This document shows positions 28,881 through 38,100 of a DNA stretch of 64,000 bases, one piece after another. Both the position numbers and the translations under genes were made by a program. Source of the DNA: Bacteroidota bacterium (lineage in GTDB: Bacteria > Bacteroidota > Bacteroidia > Chitinophagales > Saprospiraceae); the NCBI GenBank assembly GCA_029557915.1, contig JAKQHS010000200.1, forward strand, positions 29,728 through 93,727, given 5' to 3'. Positions within the stretch are counted from its first letter, which is position 1, and every line of letters starts with the position of its first letter. Below the pieces are notes generated by a model. It ran no database searches, was not told the origin of the DNA, and saw nothing but the letters and a program-made list of their open reading frames with translations.

Positions 28881-30560
28881 ATGTCTCCGCTTACTCTAAA
28901 ATCCTTACTGAATAAAAGAAGTGATTTCACGGCCTGGTTGCAGTCCTGGCAGGAAATGCAAGGGAACGCTTTGGCCGTGGAAGATCAACACCACCAGTTG
29001 ATATTTGGCGAGGCGGTAGCCGGCCAGTCGGAGTCCTTTCCGGTAAACCTGAATGATGAAATACTGGGTTGGGTCAAGGGAGGGCCGCAAGCCCGCCTGA
29101 TCGCGCAACTCATGTCCCTTCAGCTTCAGAAAGAAGCCGAAAAGAAGAAACTGGGCGCCGAGGTCCTCAGCCTCTACCAGGAACTGAACGTCATTTACAA
29201 TTTTTCTGAAAAATTGAGTCAGACCATCGAACCGGAAGTCATTGCCAAACTGACGCTGGAACAGGCCATACATTCCATTCCCTCCCACAGCGGAGTGGTG
29301 GTACTCTGGAATGAGGAGACCAAACAGCTCCACATCCCTGCCCGCTCGGGCCTTCCCCTTTTTAATGAGGAAAAATTGCGAAGCCAGCCTGGCCTGCTTC
29401 TGAAAATCGGCTTGGGCGGGCAATCCGAAATCGTAAATGAATTCGACGTATTAAAAGATTCAGGCATCCTGGAAGCCCCCGTCCAATCCCTGATCTACGC
29501 GGCCATGAAGGCCAAACACCGGATCATGGGGGCCATCATCCTGGCCGGCATGGAGGCGGAACAATATTCCGCGGCCCACCTGAAATTGCTGGTGACCCTG
29601 GCCCTGCAATCCTCGACGGCTATTGAAAGCGCGATGTTGTATGAAAAAAATATCCGGGAGGTCCGTGAGAGGGAGGAAGCGATTTTGAGGATTCATGAAG
29701 TCACTAAAAAATTTGTTCCGAGTGAATTCATCCGTGCGCTGGGCAAGGACTCGCTCACCGATGTCATGCTTGGGGACCAGGTTGGAAAAAACGTGACGGT
29801 CCTGTTTACCGATATCCGCGATTTTACCACGCTATCCGAAAAAATGACCCCGGAGGAAAATTTCCGGTTTGTATCCGCTTTTAATGCCCGTCTGGGTCCC
29901 GTGATCCGTGCCCACCGGGGATTTATCAACCAGTACCTTGGAGACTCGATCATGGCCTTGTTTCCGGATGCCCCGGAAGATGCGCTAGAGGCATCCATTG
30001 AGATGCAGGAGGCCATCCAGGACTTCAACCTGGAGCGGAGCCGGGAGGGTTTGCAGGCCATAAAAGCGGGTATCGGCCTGCACACCGGGCCGCTCATCAT
30101 GGGGATTACCGGCGATGAATACCGGCTGGATGCCGCGACCATTTCGGATACCGTCAATACGGCGGCCAGGATTGAAAGCCTCACCAAATATTACCGTTCT
30201 CCCTTGTTGCTGAGCGGGGACGCCTTGCTTCAGATTCAACAGGCGGAGCGGTACCATATCCGGCACCTGGGAAAGGTGCAGTTAAAGGGGAAATACAATG
30301 TGCTGAATATCGTGGAATGCATCAACGGCTATCCCGCAGAGGAGCTTCAATTGAAGCTCCGGACCCTGGATTATTTTAACGAAGCCATGAGCGCTTATCT
30401 TAACCGTGATTTTGGCCTCGCCGCGGAAGGATTCCAACAGGTCCTCCGGTTGGATCCGGAAGATCATGCGGCGAAATATTTTATCAACATCGCGAATAAA
30501 TACCAGCATCAGGGAGTGCCTGACAACTGGTCCGGAGCGGAGGCCATGATGCACAAATAA
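28881..30560 (+). CDS. GAF-domain class III nucleotide cyclase
   Basis: 559 residues. A helical/GAF sensor region (about 70-255) contains a coiled coil (EVLSLYQELNVIYNFSEKLSQ). A class III catalytic domain (about 300-480) has FTDIRDF (Asp311), YLGDSIMALF (Asp355) and ISDTVNTAARIE. The base-recognition position four residues before Asp355 is Gln351 rather than Lys, so substrate preference may differ from the other cyclases in this window. A short TPR-like tail (ALN..FGLAAEGFQQVLRLDPEDHAA type) ends the chain. No membrane segment is seen. It follows a stand-alone receiver by 58 nt and precedes another cyclase by 29 nt, all on one strand, which suggests a kinase-receiver-cyclase unit. Confidence 0.87.
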   Translation: MSPLTLKSLLNKRSDFTAWLQSWQEMQGNALAVEDQHHQLIFGEAVAGQSESFPVNLNDEILGWVKGGPQARLIAQLMSLQLQKEAEKKKLGAEVLSLYQELNVIYNFSEKLSQTIEPEVIAKLTLEQAIHSIPSHSGVVVLWNEETKQLHIPARSGLPLFNEEKLRSQPGLLLKIGLGGQSEIVNEFDVLKDSGILEAPVQSLIYAAMKAKHRIMGAIILAGMEAEQYSAAHLKLLVTLALQSSTAIESAMLYEKNIREVREREEAILRIHEVTKKFVPSEFIRALGKDSLTDVMLGDQVGKNVTVLFTDIRDFTTLSEKMTPEENFRFVSAFNARLGPVIRAHRGFINQYLGDSIMALFPDAPEDALEASIEMQEAIQDFNLERSREGLQAIKAGIGLHTGPLIMGITGDEYRLDAATISDTVNTAARIESLTKYYRSPLLLSGDALLQIQQAERYHIRHLGKVQLKGKYNVLNIVECINGYPAEELQLKLRTLDYFNEAMSAYLNRDFGLAAEGFQQVLRLDPEDHAAKYFINIANKYQHQGVPDNWSGAEAMMHK

Positions 30561-30589
30561 TTTATTCATCCCTTAAGACCATTCAATAC

Positions 30590-33178
30590 ATGCCACAAAC
30601 GCACGAGCTTGCCGCTATCCTGTTTGCAGACATTATGGGTTTTACCGCCATCATGCAGGAGGATGAGCGGATGGCTATGAAATACCGGGAAAAACTTAAA
30701 AAATGCCTGGAGACCGAAGTTAAACTTTATGGGGGGCGGATCGTAAAATATACCGGCGACGGAGCCTTGTGCAGTTTTAAAAGCGCCATTGATTCCATCC
30801 GGGCGGCCCTGGTGGTACAATATAATATGCTGGAGTCCCCCGCAGTGCCGCTGCGAATCGGCATTCACCAGGCGGATGTCATAGTCGAGGAGGACGATGT
30901 GTTTGGCGACGGGGTCAATATCGCCTCGAGACTGGAATCGCTGGCCCTCCCGGGGAGTATTTTTATCTCAGCCAAAGTCTATGATGACATCAAGAATCAA
31001 ACGGATATCCAGACGGTTTCACTCGGGAAATACATTCTGAAAAATGTGAAAGAGCCCCTTGAAATCTATGCGGTAAGCAATCCGGGATTAAAAGTTCCCC
31101 TGAAGAAGCGACTCGAAGGAAAAGGAATAAAATACACCCGGTTCAAATCCTTGAAGAGGAAAAAGTACTTTTTGCTTCAGTGGCTCCTGCCCCTGCTGCT
31201 GTTCGGTGGGATTGGGGCTGTGGTCCTCCCGGCATGGAAGAAGAAACAAACCGCCCGGAAAGACTGGATCCCGCAGATCCAGAAAATGGTTGAAGAGAAC
31301 AGCATCATCCCAACCAGGGCATTTGACCTTGCGAAGGCAGCCAGCCGTTACATTCCAAAGGATTCCTCCCTAATCCTGCTCTGGCCGCAGATTGCCGCGT
31401 CGGTTAGCTTTGAAACCAGGCCTTCCGGGGCGGAAGTGTTCTGGAAGGATTACGACGATCTAAAAGGAGAGTGGAAATCCTTGGGGACGACCCCGCTCAC
31501 CAACATCTGGTTCCCGAGAGGATTTACCCGGGTCAAAATTGAAAAACCGGGATTCATCACGGTCTATAATCCCAGAATACGCAACCTTACTTTGGATAGC
31601 CTGGGAACCTATCCTGAGCAGATGGTCCGGGTTCCTGCTTCCGAGGCCGGAATGAATATAGTCGGGCTCGAGCAGCACGGCGGGAAGTGGGTAGGTGAAT
31701 ATCTTATCGACCAATTCGAGGTCAGCAACAAAGCGTTTAAACAGTTTGTGGATGCCGGAGGGTACAGGGACAGTGTGTATTGGCCGCAGGTCCATTCAGC
31801 GGGAATCCCCCTCCCTTTTGAAAAGGCCGTGACTTTGTTTGTGGATAAAACGGGCCGGCCAGGACCCTCCTCGTGGGAGGCAGGCACCTATCCGGACGGG
31901 AAAGATGATCATCCGGTATCCGGCGTTTCCTGGTATGAGGCCATGGCTTATGCAAGATTTGCAGGAAAGACCTTGCCTACGGTTTTTCATTGGAGTATGG
32001 TTGCCAATACATTCAACACCTGGGGCATCATACCCAAGAGCAATTTTAATGGCCAGGGGACGGTGACGGCGGGAAGCCTGGAAGGCATAAGTTATTGGGG
32101 GGTATATGATATTGCAGGCAATGTCCGGGAGTGGTGTTCAAACGCAAGCAATAAGAAGGGTTACCGGTTTATTCTTGGGGGAGGTTGGAACGACCCCACC
32201 TATGCTTACAACGATGGCTATATCCAACCGGAATGGGACCGCTCACCGGGCAATGGTTTCAGATGCATGAAAACTTTTCCTTCCGATACCACCCTGGGAA
32301 CCTTAGCCGGCCAGGTTGATTTTGCATTCAGGGATTATTCTACTGAAAAACCGGTCGACGAAAAAACTTTTCAGGTCCTGTTGCGGCAATACGCCTACGA
32401 TAAAACCCCTTTGAACCCCGAGGTCAGTCCTATCGAGGATAGCGGCGCATGGAAAATTGAAAAGATTGAACTGGATGCAGCTTATCAGCACGAACGTCTC
32501 ACGGCATATTTATTCCTTCCGAGAAACCATACCCCGCCTTATCAGACCGTGGTTTTTTTTCCAGGCTCAGGGGTCATCTTTGAACGAAAATTTTCGACAA
32601 GTTCCGGCAATTCCTCCTCCCGCGCCTTTGATTTTATTCTCAAAAGCGGTAGGGCGGTTTTGTATCCGGTATTCAAAGGGACCTTTGAACGCGGCGACCA
32701 GTTGAGCTCCGATTTACAGGCGGAAACCAAATTTTACAGGGACCACGTCATATCCTGGTTTCAGGATATTGGCCGATCCCTGGACTACCTTGAAACAAGG
32801 GAAGATTTGGATATCCAAAAAATCGGCTATTATGGATACAGTTGGGGCAGCGCCATGGGTGGCATAATGTGTGCCGCGGAAACCCGGTTCAAGGCGGCTG
32901 TTTTCCATGTGGGCGGCCTGATGATGCAAAAAACATTCCCTGAAGTTGATCCCCTCCATTTTTTTCCACGCGTGAAGATTCCGGTTCTCATGCTGAACGG
33001 GAAAAACGACACTTTTTTCCCCGTGGAAACTTCCCAAAAGCCGATGTTTAATCTCATCGGGTCACCGGCGAATGATAAAAAAATCATCATTTACGAAGGA
33101 GGCCATCTTGTTCCCCGCCAGGAGCTGGTAAAAGAAACCCTGGGGTGGTTTGATAAATATCTGGGTGTGGTGAATTAG
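30590..33178 (+). CDS. Class III cyclase fused to FGE-like and alpha/beta-hydrolase domains
   Basis: 862 residues. The cyclase domain (1-165: FADIMGFT, VKYTGDG, FGDGVNIASRL) is complete. A transmembrane segment at about 193-212 (LLQWLLPLLLFGGIGAVVL) follows. Then come a PEGA-like beta domain (about 270-323), an FGE-sulfatase/SUMF1-type domain (about 350-563: DQFEVSNKAFKQFVDAGGY, VSWYEAMAYARFAGKTLPT, GNVREWC, GNGFRCMKTF), and a C-terminal alpha/beta hydrolase (about 614-862) with a plausible triad Ser751 (GYSWG), Asp807 (NGKNDTFFP) and His839 (GGHLVP). FGE-hydrolase tails are known behind serine/threonine kinases; here a cyclase takes the kinase's place. The topology puts the cyclase inside and the FGE/hydrolase outside the inner membrane. 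The substrate is unknown. Confidence 0.88.
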   Translation: MPQTHELAAILFADIMGFTAIMQEDERMAMKYREKLKKCLETEVKLYGGRIVKYTGDGALCSFKSAIDSIRAALVVQYNMLESPAVPLRIGIHQADVIVEEDDVFGDGVNIASRLESLALPGSIFISAKVYDDIKNQTDIQTVSLGKYILKNVKEPLEIYAVSNPGLKVPLKKRLEGKGIKYTRFKSLKRKKYFLLQWLLPLLLFGGIGAVVLPAWKKKQTARKDWIPQIQKMVEENSIIPTRAFDLAKAASRYIPKDSSLILLWPQIAASVSFETRPSGAEVFWKDYDDLKGEWKSLGTTPLTNIWFPRGFTRVKIEKPGFITVYNPRIRNLTLDSLGTYPEQMVRVPASEAGMNIVGLEQHGGKWVGEYLIDQFEVSNKAFKQFVDAGGYRDSVYWPQVHSAGIPLPFEKAVTLFVDKTGRPGPSSWEAGTYPDGKDDHPVSGVSWYEAMAYARFAGKTLPTVFHWSMVANTFNTWGIIPKSNFNGQGTVTAGSLEGISYWGVYDIAGNVREWCSNASNKKGYRFILGGGWNDPTYAYNDGYIQPEWDRSPGNGFRCMKTFPSDTTLGTLAGQVDFAFRDYSTEKPVDEKTFQVLLRQYAYDKTPLNPEVSPIEDSGAWKIEKIELDAAYQHERLTAYLFLPRNHTPPYQTVVFFPGSGVIFERKFSTSSGNSSSRAFDFILKSGRAVLYPVFKGTFERGDQLSSDLQAETKFYRDHVISWFQDIGRSLDYLETREDLDIQKIGYYGYSWGSAMGGIMCAAETRFKAAVFHVGGLMMQKTFPEVDPLHFFPRVKIPVLMLNGKNDTFFPVETSQKPMFNLIGSPANDKKIIIYEGGHLVPRQELVKETLGWFDKYLGVVN

Positions 33179-33254
33179 TGATCAGTTATCAGTAAACCGT
33201 AAACAGTGCGGTGGGCACCCTACGGGCCGGGCATAAGGATGACAAACGTATTTT

Positions 33255-34223
33255 TTATCCTTCCTGCACCAGGTATACCGTATACCCGATATAAGTAGCC
33301 AGCATCAAAAAGGCTTTCCATCTTTCCAGCTTATGCCGGGTGAAGATGAATAAAAAAAAGATCAGCGCGACCGTCCCGCAAATCAACAACAGGATATCCC
33401 GGTTGATGGCCGGATTAAAGGGTATCGGGTGGACCATGCCGGTCAGTCCAAGGATCAGGGTGATATTAAAGATGTTTGATCCCACGACGTTACCGATGGC
33501 AATGTCATCCTGTTTATGCCAGGCCGCTACCGCCGAAGTCACCAGCTCGGGCAAGGAGGTGCCAATGGCCAGGATGGTAAGGCCGATGATCCTTTCACTC
33601 AAACCCAGGGATTGGGCAATGGTCACGGCGCTGTCCACCACCAGTTTACCTCCACCGATCAGGCCGGCCAAACCCAGCACAATGAATCCCACGGATTTGG
33701 GCACGGAATAGGGCCTGACTTCTACTGTGACCTCCGTTTCCGGGCTTTTCACCGTGTTGATATAGACATAATATAAAAAACCACCGAAAGCCAGCAGGAG
33801 AATCAGCGCATCAAAGCGGGACAGGATATCGAAACCGGTTCGGCTCAGGCCCAGACTGGTGTCATTCACAAGGACGATGAGCAGGAGGGCCAGTCCCAGG
33901 GACATGGGAATCTCCTTGCTGACCGTATTGCGGTGAACGGCCAGGGGATATATCAGACCGGTCAGGCCCAGGATGAAAAACAGATTAAAATTGTTGCTCC
34001 CGATCACGTTGCCAAACGACGCATCGTTTCTTCCCTCGAGGGCCGCGACCAGGCTCACCGTCATTTCTGGCATGGAAGTTCCAAAAGCTACCACGGTCAA
34101 TCCGATCACCAGGTTTGAAATCCCTTTCTGTCTTGCGATGGAGGAGGCTCCGCCCACCAGGTACTGAGCGCCTTTGATCAGGAGGACAAAACCGATGATT
34201 AAGAGTAGGAGGGTAAGGATCAT
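33255..34223 (-). CDS. Calcium/sodium antiporter (CaCA family, YrbG-like)
   Basis: 322 residues, almost entirely membrane helices (about ten). It has the two inverted alpha-repeats of the cation/Ca2+ exchanger superfamily: GTSMPEMTVSLVAAL ... GNVIGSNNFNL, and GTSLPELVTSAVAAW ... GNVVGSNIFNI. The acidic Glu in each GTSxPE and the Asn in GSNxFN are the ion-binding residues. It predicts exchange of Ca2+ for Na+ or H+ across the inner membrane. It lies 83 nt after the cyclase-TIR/STAND operon on the same strand but has its own canonical -7 box, so I treat it as a separate unit. Confidence 0.92.
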   Translation of the reverse strand: MILTLLLLIIGFVLLIKGAQYLVGGASSIARQKGISNLVIGLTVVAFGTSMPEMTVSLVAALEGRNDASFGNVIGSNNFNLFFILGLTGLIYPLAVHRNTVSKEIPMSLGLALLLIVLVNDTSLGLSRTGFDILSRFDALILLLAFGGFLYYVYINTVKSPETEVTVEVRPYSVPKSVGFIVLGLAGLIGGGKLVVDSAVTIAQSLGLSERIIGLTILAIGTSLPELVTSAVAAWHKQDDIAIGNVVGSNIFNITLILGLTGMVHPIPFNPAINRDILLLICGTVALIFFLFIFTRHKLERWKAFLMLATYIGYTVYLVQEG

Positions 34224-34227
34224 GGCG

Positions 34228-34235
34228 CAAAGGTA
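34228..34235 (-). promoter_or_regulatory. Canonical -7 box, probably leaderless start
   Basis: The minus strand reads TACCTTTGC from 34235, an exact match to TAnnTTTGC, and the ATG of the antiporter gene begins at 34223, only 4 nt beyond the 8-bp box. Transcription would start at or next to the ATG. No good -33 TTTG is visible upstream, where short CAGTTAAG/TTTACCAGTTA repeats lie. Confidence 0.55.
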
Positions 34236-34290
34236 GTCAGTTAAGTAGTTTACCAGTTAAGCAGTTTACCAGTTAGCCAGTTAGTTAGAA
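34236..34290. repeat. Short degenerate direct repeats
   Basis: Three to four imperfect copies of a 16-17-bp string based on AGTTAAGCAGTTTACC sit between the antiporter promoter box and the end of the 7TM gene. A comparable smaller cluster (AACTGTTGAACTGGTAAAC) lies at 48730-48772. No function is evident. Confidence 0.6.
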
Positions 34291-34306
34291 TTCAGGGGCG
34301 GTCGAA

Positions 34307-35107
34307 TTATTCTTTATTCTTCAAATGTTTCTCCGAAAACCGGTCATATTCTTCCTTGAAGGCTTCATGACGGTATTTCCCATTTACAGGAATATCCTTG
34401 CCCGATTCGGCCTCGTTGAGCAACTGATAATAAGTCTGGGGATACACGCTGGTATACATTTTCGGCAACCACCCGATCCGGGTCAACCCGGTATAGAGGG
34501 CAAACAATACAAACAGGGAGAGCAGAAGGGCGGACCGGTCCTTGAAACGGCCGACAACCTGGAAACCGGAAATTTTTTCACCCTCCTGGATTTGGTTCCG
34601 GGAGATCCAGCTGCCGGTGACAAATAGGAAAAGTAAAATAAAAGCCAGGATGCCGGAAGGCGACACCGCACCAGGTATCAGCGGGGCCAGGGATACGGCC
34701 AGAAGAAAAAAAATCAGGCTCAGATAATAACACAATACCAGCCAGGTCATTCTTCCAGCCAGGCGTTTATCGGGTTGGATGATCCGGAACAGGCGTATGC
34801 CGTATACCATAGCCAGGAGCAGGGCCGTACCCGTAAACAGGATTTCGACCGATTGAAAATGGATATTGAATACCCGTAAAGCCAAGAAGACGGAGAGCAA
34901 GACCAGGCAGGTCAGTTCGGTAAGGGCCAGCCCATTCCTGTCCTTTTGGTTCCAGGTATGAAGCCATTGAAGAGCAAAGAGGAGGCCGAAACAGATCGCA
35001 GCGATACCCAGGATGGTCATACCATAGGCATTTTGTGCCATGGAAGCAAAGGCGCCGGTGATCAACGCAAAAAACAACAGATAATAATAAGAGAGATACC
35101 GGCTCAT
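34307..35107 (-). CDS. Seven-helix membrane protein, last gene of the cyclase-TIR/STAND operon
   Basis: 266 residues from the ATG at 35107. That ATG shares its A with the TGA of the preceding STAND gene (TGATG), so translation is coupled; a longer upstream reading into that gene is not needed. Seven hydrophobic segments can be seen (YYLLFFALITGAFASM; MTILGIAAICFGLLFAL; LTCLVLLSVFLALRVF; VEILFTGTALLLAMVYGI; WLVLCYYLSLIFFLLAVSL; ILAFILLFLFVTGSW; ALLLSLFVLFALYTGL). A soluble C-terminal tail of about 50 residues rich in Lys, Glu and Tyr follows. I recognise no family. In this operon it could be a membrane effector, a receptor or an anchor for the STAND proteins; that is inference. Confidence 0.75.
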   Translation of the reverse strand: MSRYLSYYYLLFFALITGAFASMAQNAYGMTILGIAAICFGLLFALQWLHTWNQKDRNGLALTELTCLVLLSVFLALRVFNIHFQSVEILFTGTALLLAMVYGIRLFRIIQPDKRLAGRMTWLVLCYYLSLIFFLLAVSLAPLIPGAVSPSGILAFILLFLFVTGSWISRNQIQEGEKISGFQVVGRFKDRSALLLSLFVLFALYTGLTRIGWLPKMYTSVYPQTYYQLLNEAESGKDIPVNGKYRHEAFKEEYDRFSEKHLKNKE

Positions 35108-38100
35108 CAGTTGGGTACGAAAAATATGTAATAGTAAAAATAATTGAACCAATGGTCGAGAGAAGCCCATGCCTGCCTTTGATCCGGGCTCTCCTGTTTC
35201 GCGGCGGCCTGATTGAGAATGAGCGTCAGGCAAGCCAGCTCTTCCGCTTCGGTCAGCCGGTCGGGAATGGAGGTGATGGCCCTGTAATAATTGCCTTCCT
35301 GGGAAACGCCGAGCATCATGTGGTTCAGGGCCAGGGTCTTTGGGCCTTCGGCAAGTTGCCGCATCATTTCCCGGTTGCGTTGATTGAGCCGGTCGCTGCC
35401 GATCTGGCCCAGCAGCCTCGTAAGCCGGTAACGGACATCCAGGACCGGGCCGTTGAAAAGCGTAAAATCGACTTTCTCCATCTTGGAAAAAACGGAATCC
35501 AGGTAGGTAAAAGAATAAGGATCCCCTTTGTTGTAAAGCTGGTGCGTCAGGTGCATATAGACCAGGGCTTTATCGTTGTCGCTTACGAACCATTCCGCCA
35601 GGCGCGCCGCTTCCATCAGGCGTCCTGCATCGGCAAGGTGGACAGCCAGGTCCTTGACCTGGTTGGAAAAGAACGTTTTTTCGAGGTATTCATACCGGTT
35701 CGAAGACCGGGTCAGGGCTGACTGATCGATTCTGAGGAAATACTTCATGGCCTGGCTGCTGTCCTTTTTTTCAAAGGCACGGTTGGCCAGGATCAGGGTT
35801 AGCAGATTGCGGTCGAAACGTCCGCCCTCAGGGTGCCGGTCAATGAATTGATCCAGGGTGGTCAGCACTTCATCAGGGAGCGGGTAATTGTGGTCATAGG
35901 CCTCCCTGAAATTACCGGGTTTTATTTCATAGGCTTTAGCCAGCCAGAAATTGAGCGCTTCCAGATCGCCGGCGGTGGGATAATACTCCATCAACAGATT
36001 TTCACGGGACAGATAGTTAAAAAACAGGTCAGTATGGTAAGTCCAGCTAAACCAGCCATCCCGGTAATCGGGATAGATCAACAGGTCTTTGCGGCTGACT
36101 TGGCGGGTGCGCACCCCGTCTGCGAAATAGGGTAAAGTGGAAGATACGGTCTGCTGCAGGTATTCCTTCGGGATGGCACGGAAATGAGCGACGGATTTAG
36201 CCAGCCAGCCATGAAGCCGGGCCGTATCCGCCGGCAAACCCCTATCGAAGGCCAGTTTGGATCCGAACATCGCAATCCGTTTGAAATTCAGGGCAAATAA
36301 ATAATTGCGTTCATTGGGATCCGGGACCTGCTGGATCAAAGCTTCATAGTCCCGGTTCAGGGATTCAAAAACACCTGGGGGGGCCAGGCAGAGATTGGGG
36401 AAAAAATATCCGCGGTAGGATTGCAGTACGGCCCGGTCCACATTGACCCGGTACAGATGGCTGAGATATCCTGCCCGAATCACTGCATTACGGTGTATGG
36501 TCAGCGGGGTATTGGTGGGATAATACCGGCCAAGCCAACGGATCATGTCCCCCGACTGCTCCCGGTAACCAAATTGGTGGAAAATTCCCAGGATATGGGT
36601 GTAATTATTGAACAGGCTTCCAGTGAAATAATCGTTTTGACCGGTCCCGCGGAGGAAATCAAAACAACGGATGACCTGGTCTGAGCGTCCCAGGGCCGCA
36701 TACAGGGAAGCCAGGGTATGATATCCCCCGTTATAATCGTTGGGGATGCGTCCGTTGGTTTCGTAGGTCCCTTTCCGGTAATAGGCATTAAACACCGGAT
36801 TGACGCTATCCTGCTCGAAAGGAGAAAAACGCTTCAAGAGGGATTGGATTTCCACCGCGGAGGCCTGGCCGAAGGTGAGCCAGTTCTGGAGACTGCAGTT
36901 GAGTTCCACCCCGGCGGTCGGACTGGCCATTTCCGGATGATCCAGGAATTTTTCCACCAGTTTATAACCGTAAAAACTGGCCTGTTTCAGCCTTTCCCCA
37001 AGCACCGGGCCAGGACGGTAATACTGGTCATAGGTCAGAAGCAGGGTATATTCATTGAGTTTGGTGATCAGGTAAAAGGCGTCGGGTTCAGTGGAGGCCA
37101 ACTGACGGTATGTGGAATCGATGAACCCGGTCAAACCGGTCTTGAGCCCAAAATCCCGCTTCATATCCAGCTTGATCAGTTGCTTGTAAACCTCGATCCC
37201 GTTATTGAGGGCATCCTTCGGCTGGAGCGATCTCAAATGCTCCATCAGGCTTCCCGCACGGTATCGTTCATTGGTGATCAGATATAAGGCCTTTACAATT
37301 TGGGCGACCTCCTCACTCCGAACCAAATCGGACGCTTGCTGCTGCAGGCGATCAATCACCCGGGAATTTTGTTTTTGGGAAGCATCGTACCAGTAAAATC
37401 CACTGAGCACGGTCATAAACAAGATAGCCAGGACGGTGGCGATCCGTTTAGGGCCGTATTTGATAAAGGCCCGCGTGAAACGGACTTTCGAGGCACTTTT
37501 TTTGAGAAATTCCCGGGTATTTCCCAATAATTGAACGGATTGTTGTTCAGTCAGGGCCGGATCACCTGCTTCTTCATAGCGCCGGATCCAGGATATATTC
37601 GGTTTACAGTTATTATACCAGTTTTCAAAATAAGTCAGCGGACCGATGGGAAGAAGGTACCCGGGTTCCTTCCCGCTTTCAGTCCAACGGGCCATTTGCT
37701 TTTTAAAGTCCTGCCAGGTGGAATAATAGTCGAATTCCTTATTAGCCCATTGGATCAGTTTGTTCCAGTTGCGGATCAGGCTTTCATGGGTGATGTCCAG
37801 GACCGAGTTGGGTTCCAGTTGCTGGGTCTCCGGCTCGCCCGATTTATAGGGCCGGATAAATGCATTTTCTTCTTCCCGGTAAATATTCAGGACCTGGCCT
37901 ACGGTCCGGGAATCAAGATGGGGCAGGTTGATGATGGAGGTGATCTCCGCCAGGGACATCCGGTTTCGGACGGCCCGGCTGTGGTCTATTTTGGTGAGAC
38001 AGGCAAAAGCGAGGGCGATGATCCTTTTGCTGTCCTGCCTGCTGATCGGTTTATCGGGATTCTGCCGGCTGTAATATTCCCAGGCACCTTCATAAAGGGT

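Noticed and set aside
33235..33262. Weak AAGGAT...ATCCTT stem between convergent genes
   Set aside because: A six-base stem with a long loop, partly inside the antiporter gene. Not strong enough to call a terminator.
35108..35233. N-terminal extension of the 7TM protein
   Set aside because: The extra 42 codons overlap the STAND gene, while the ATG at 35107 gives the typical TGATG coupling and begins at the first membrane helix.
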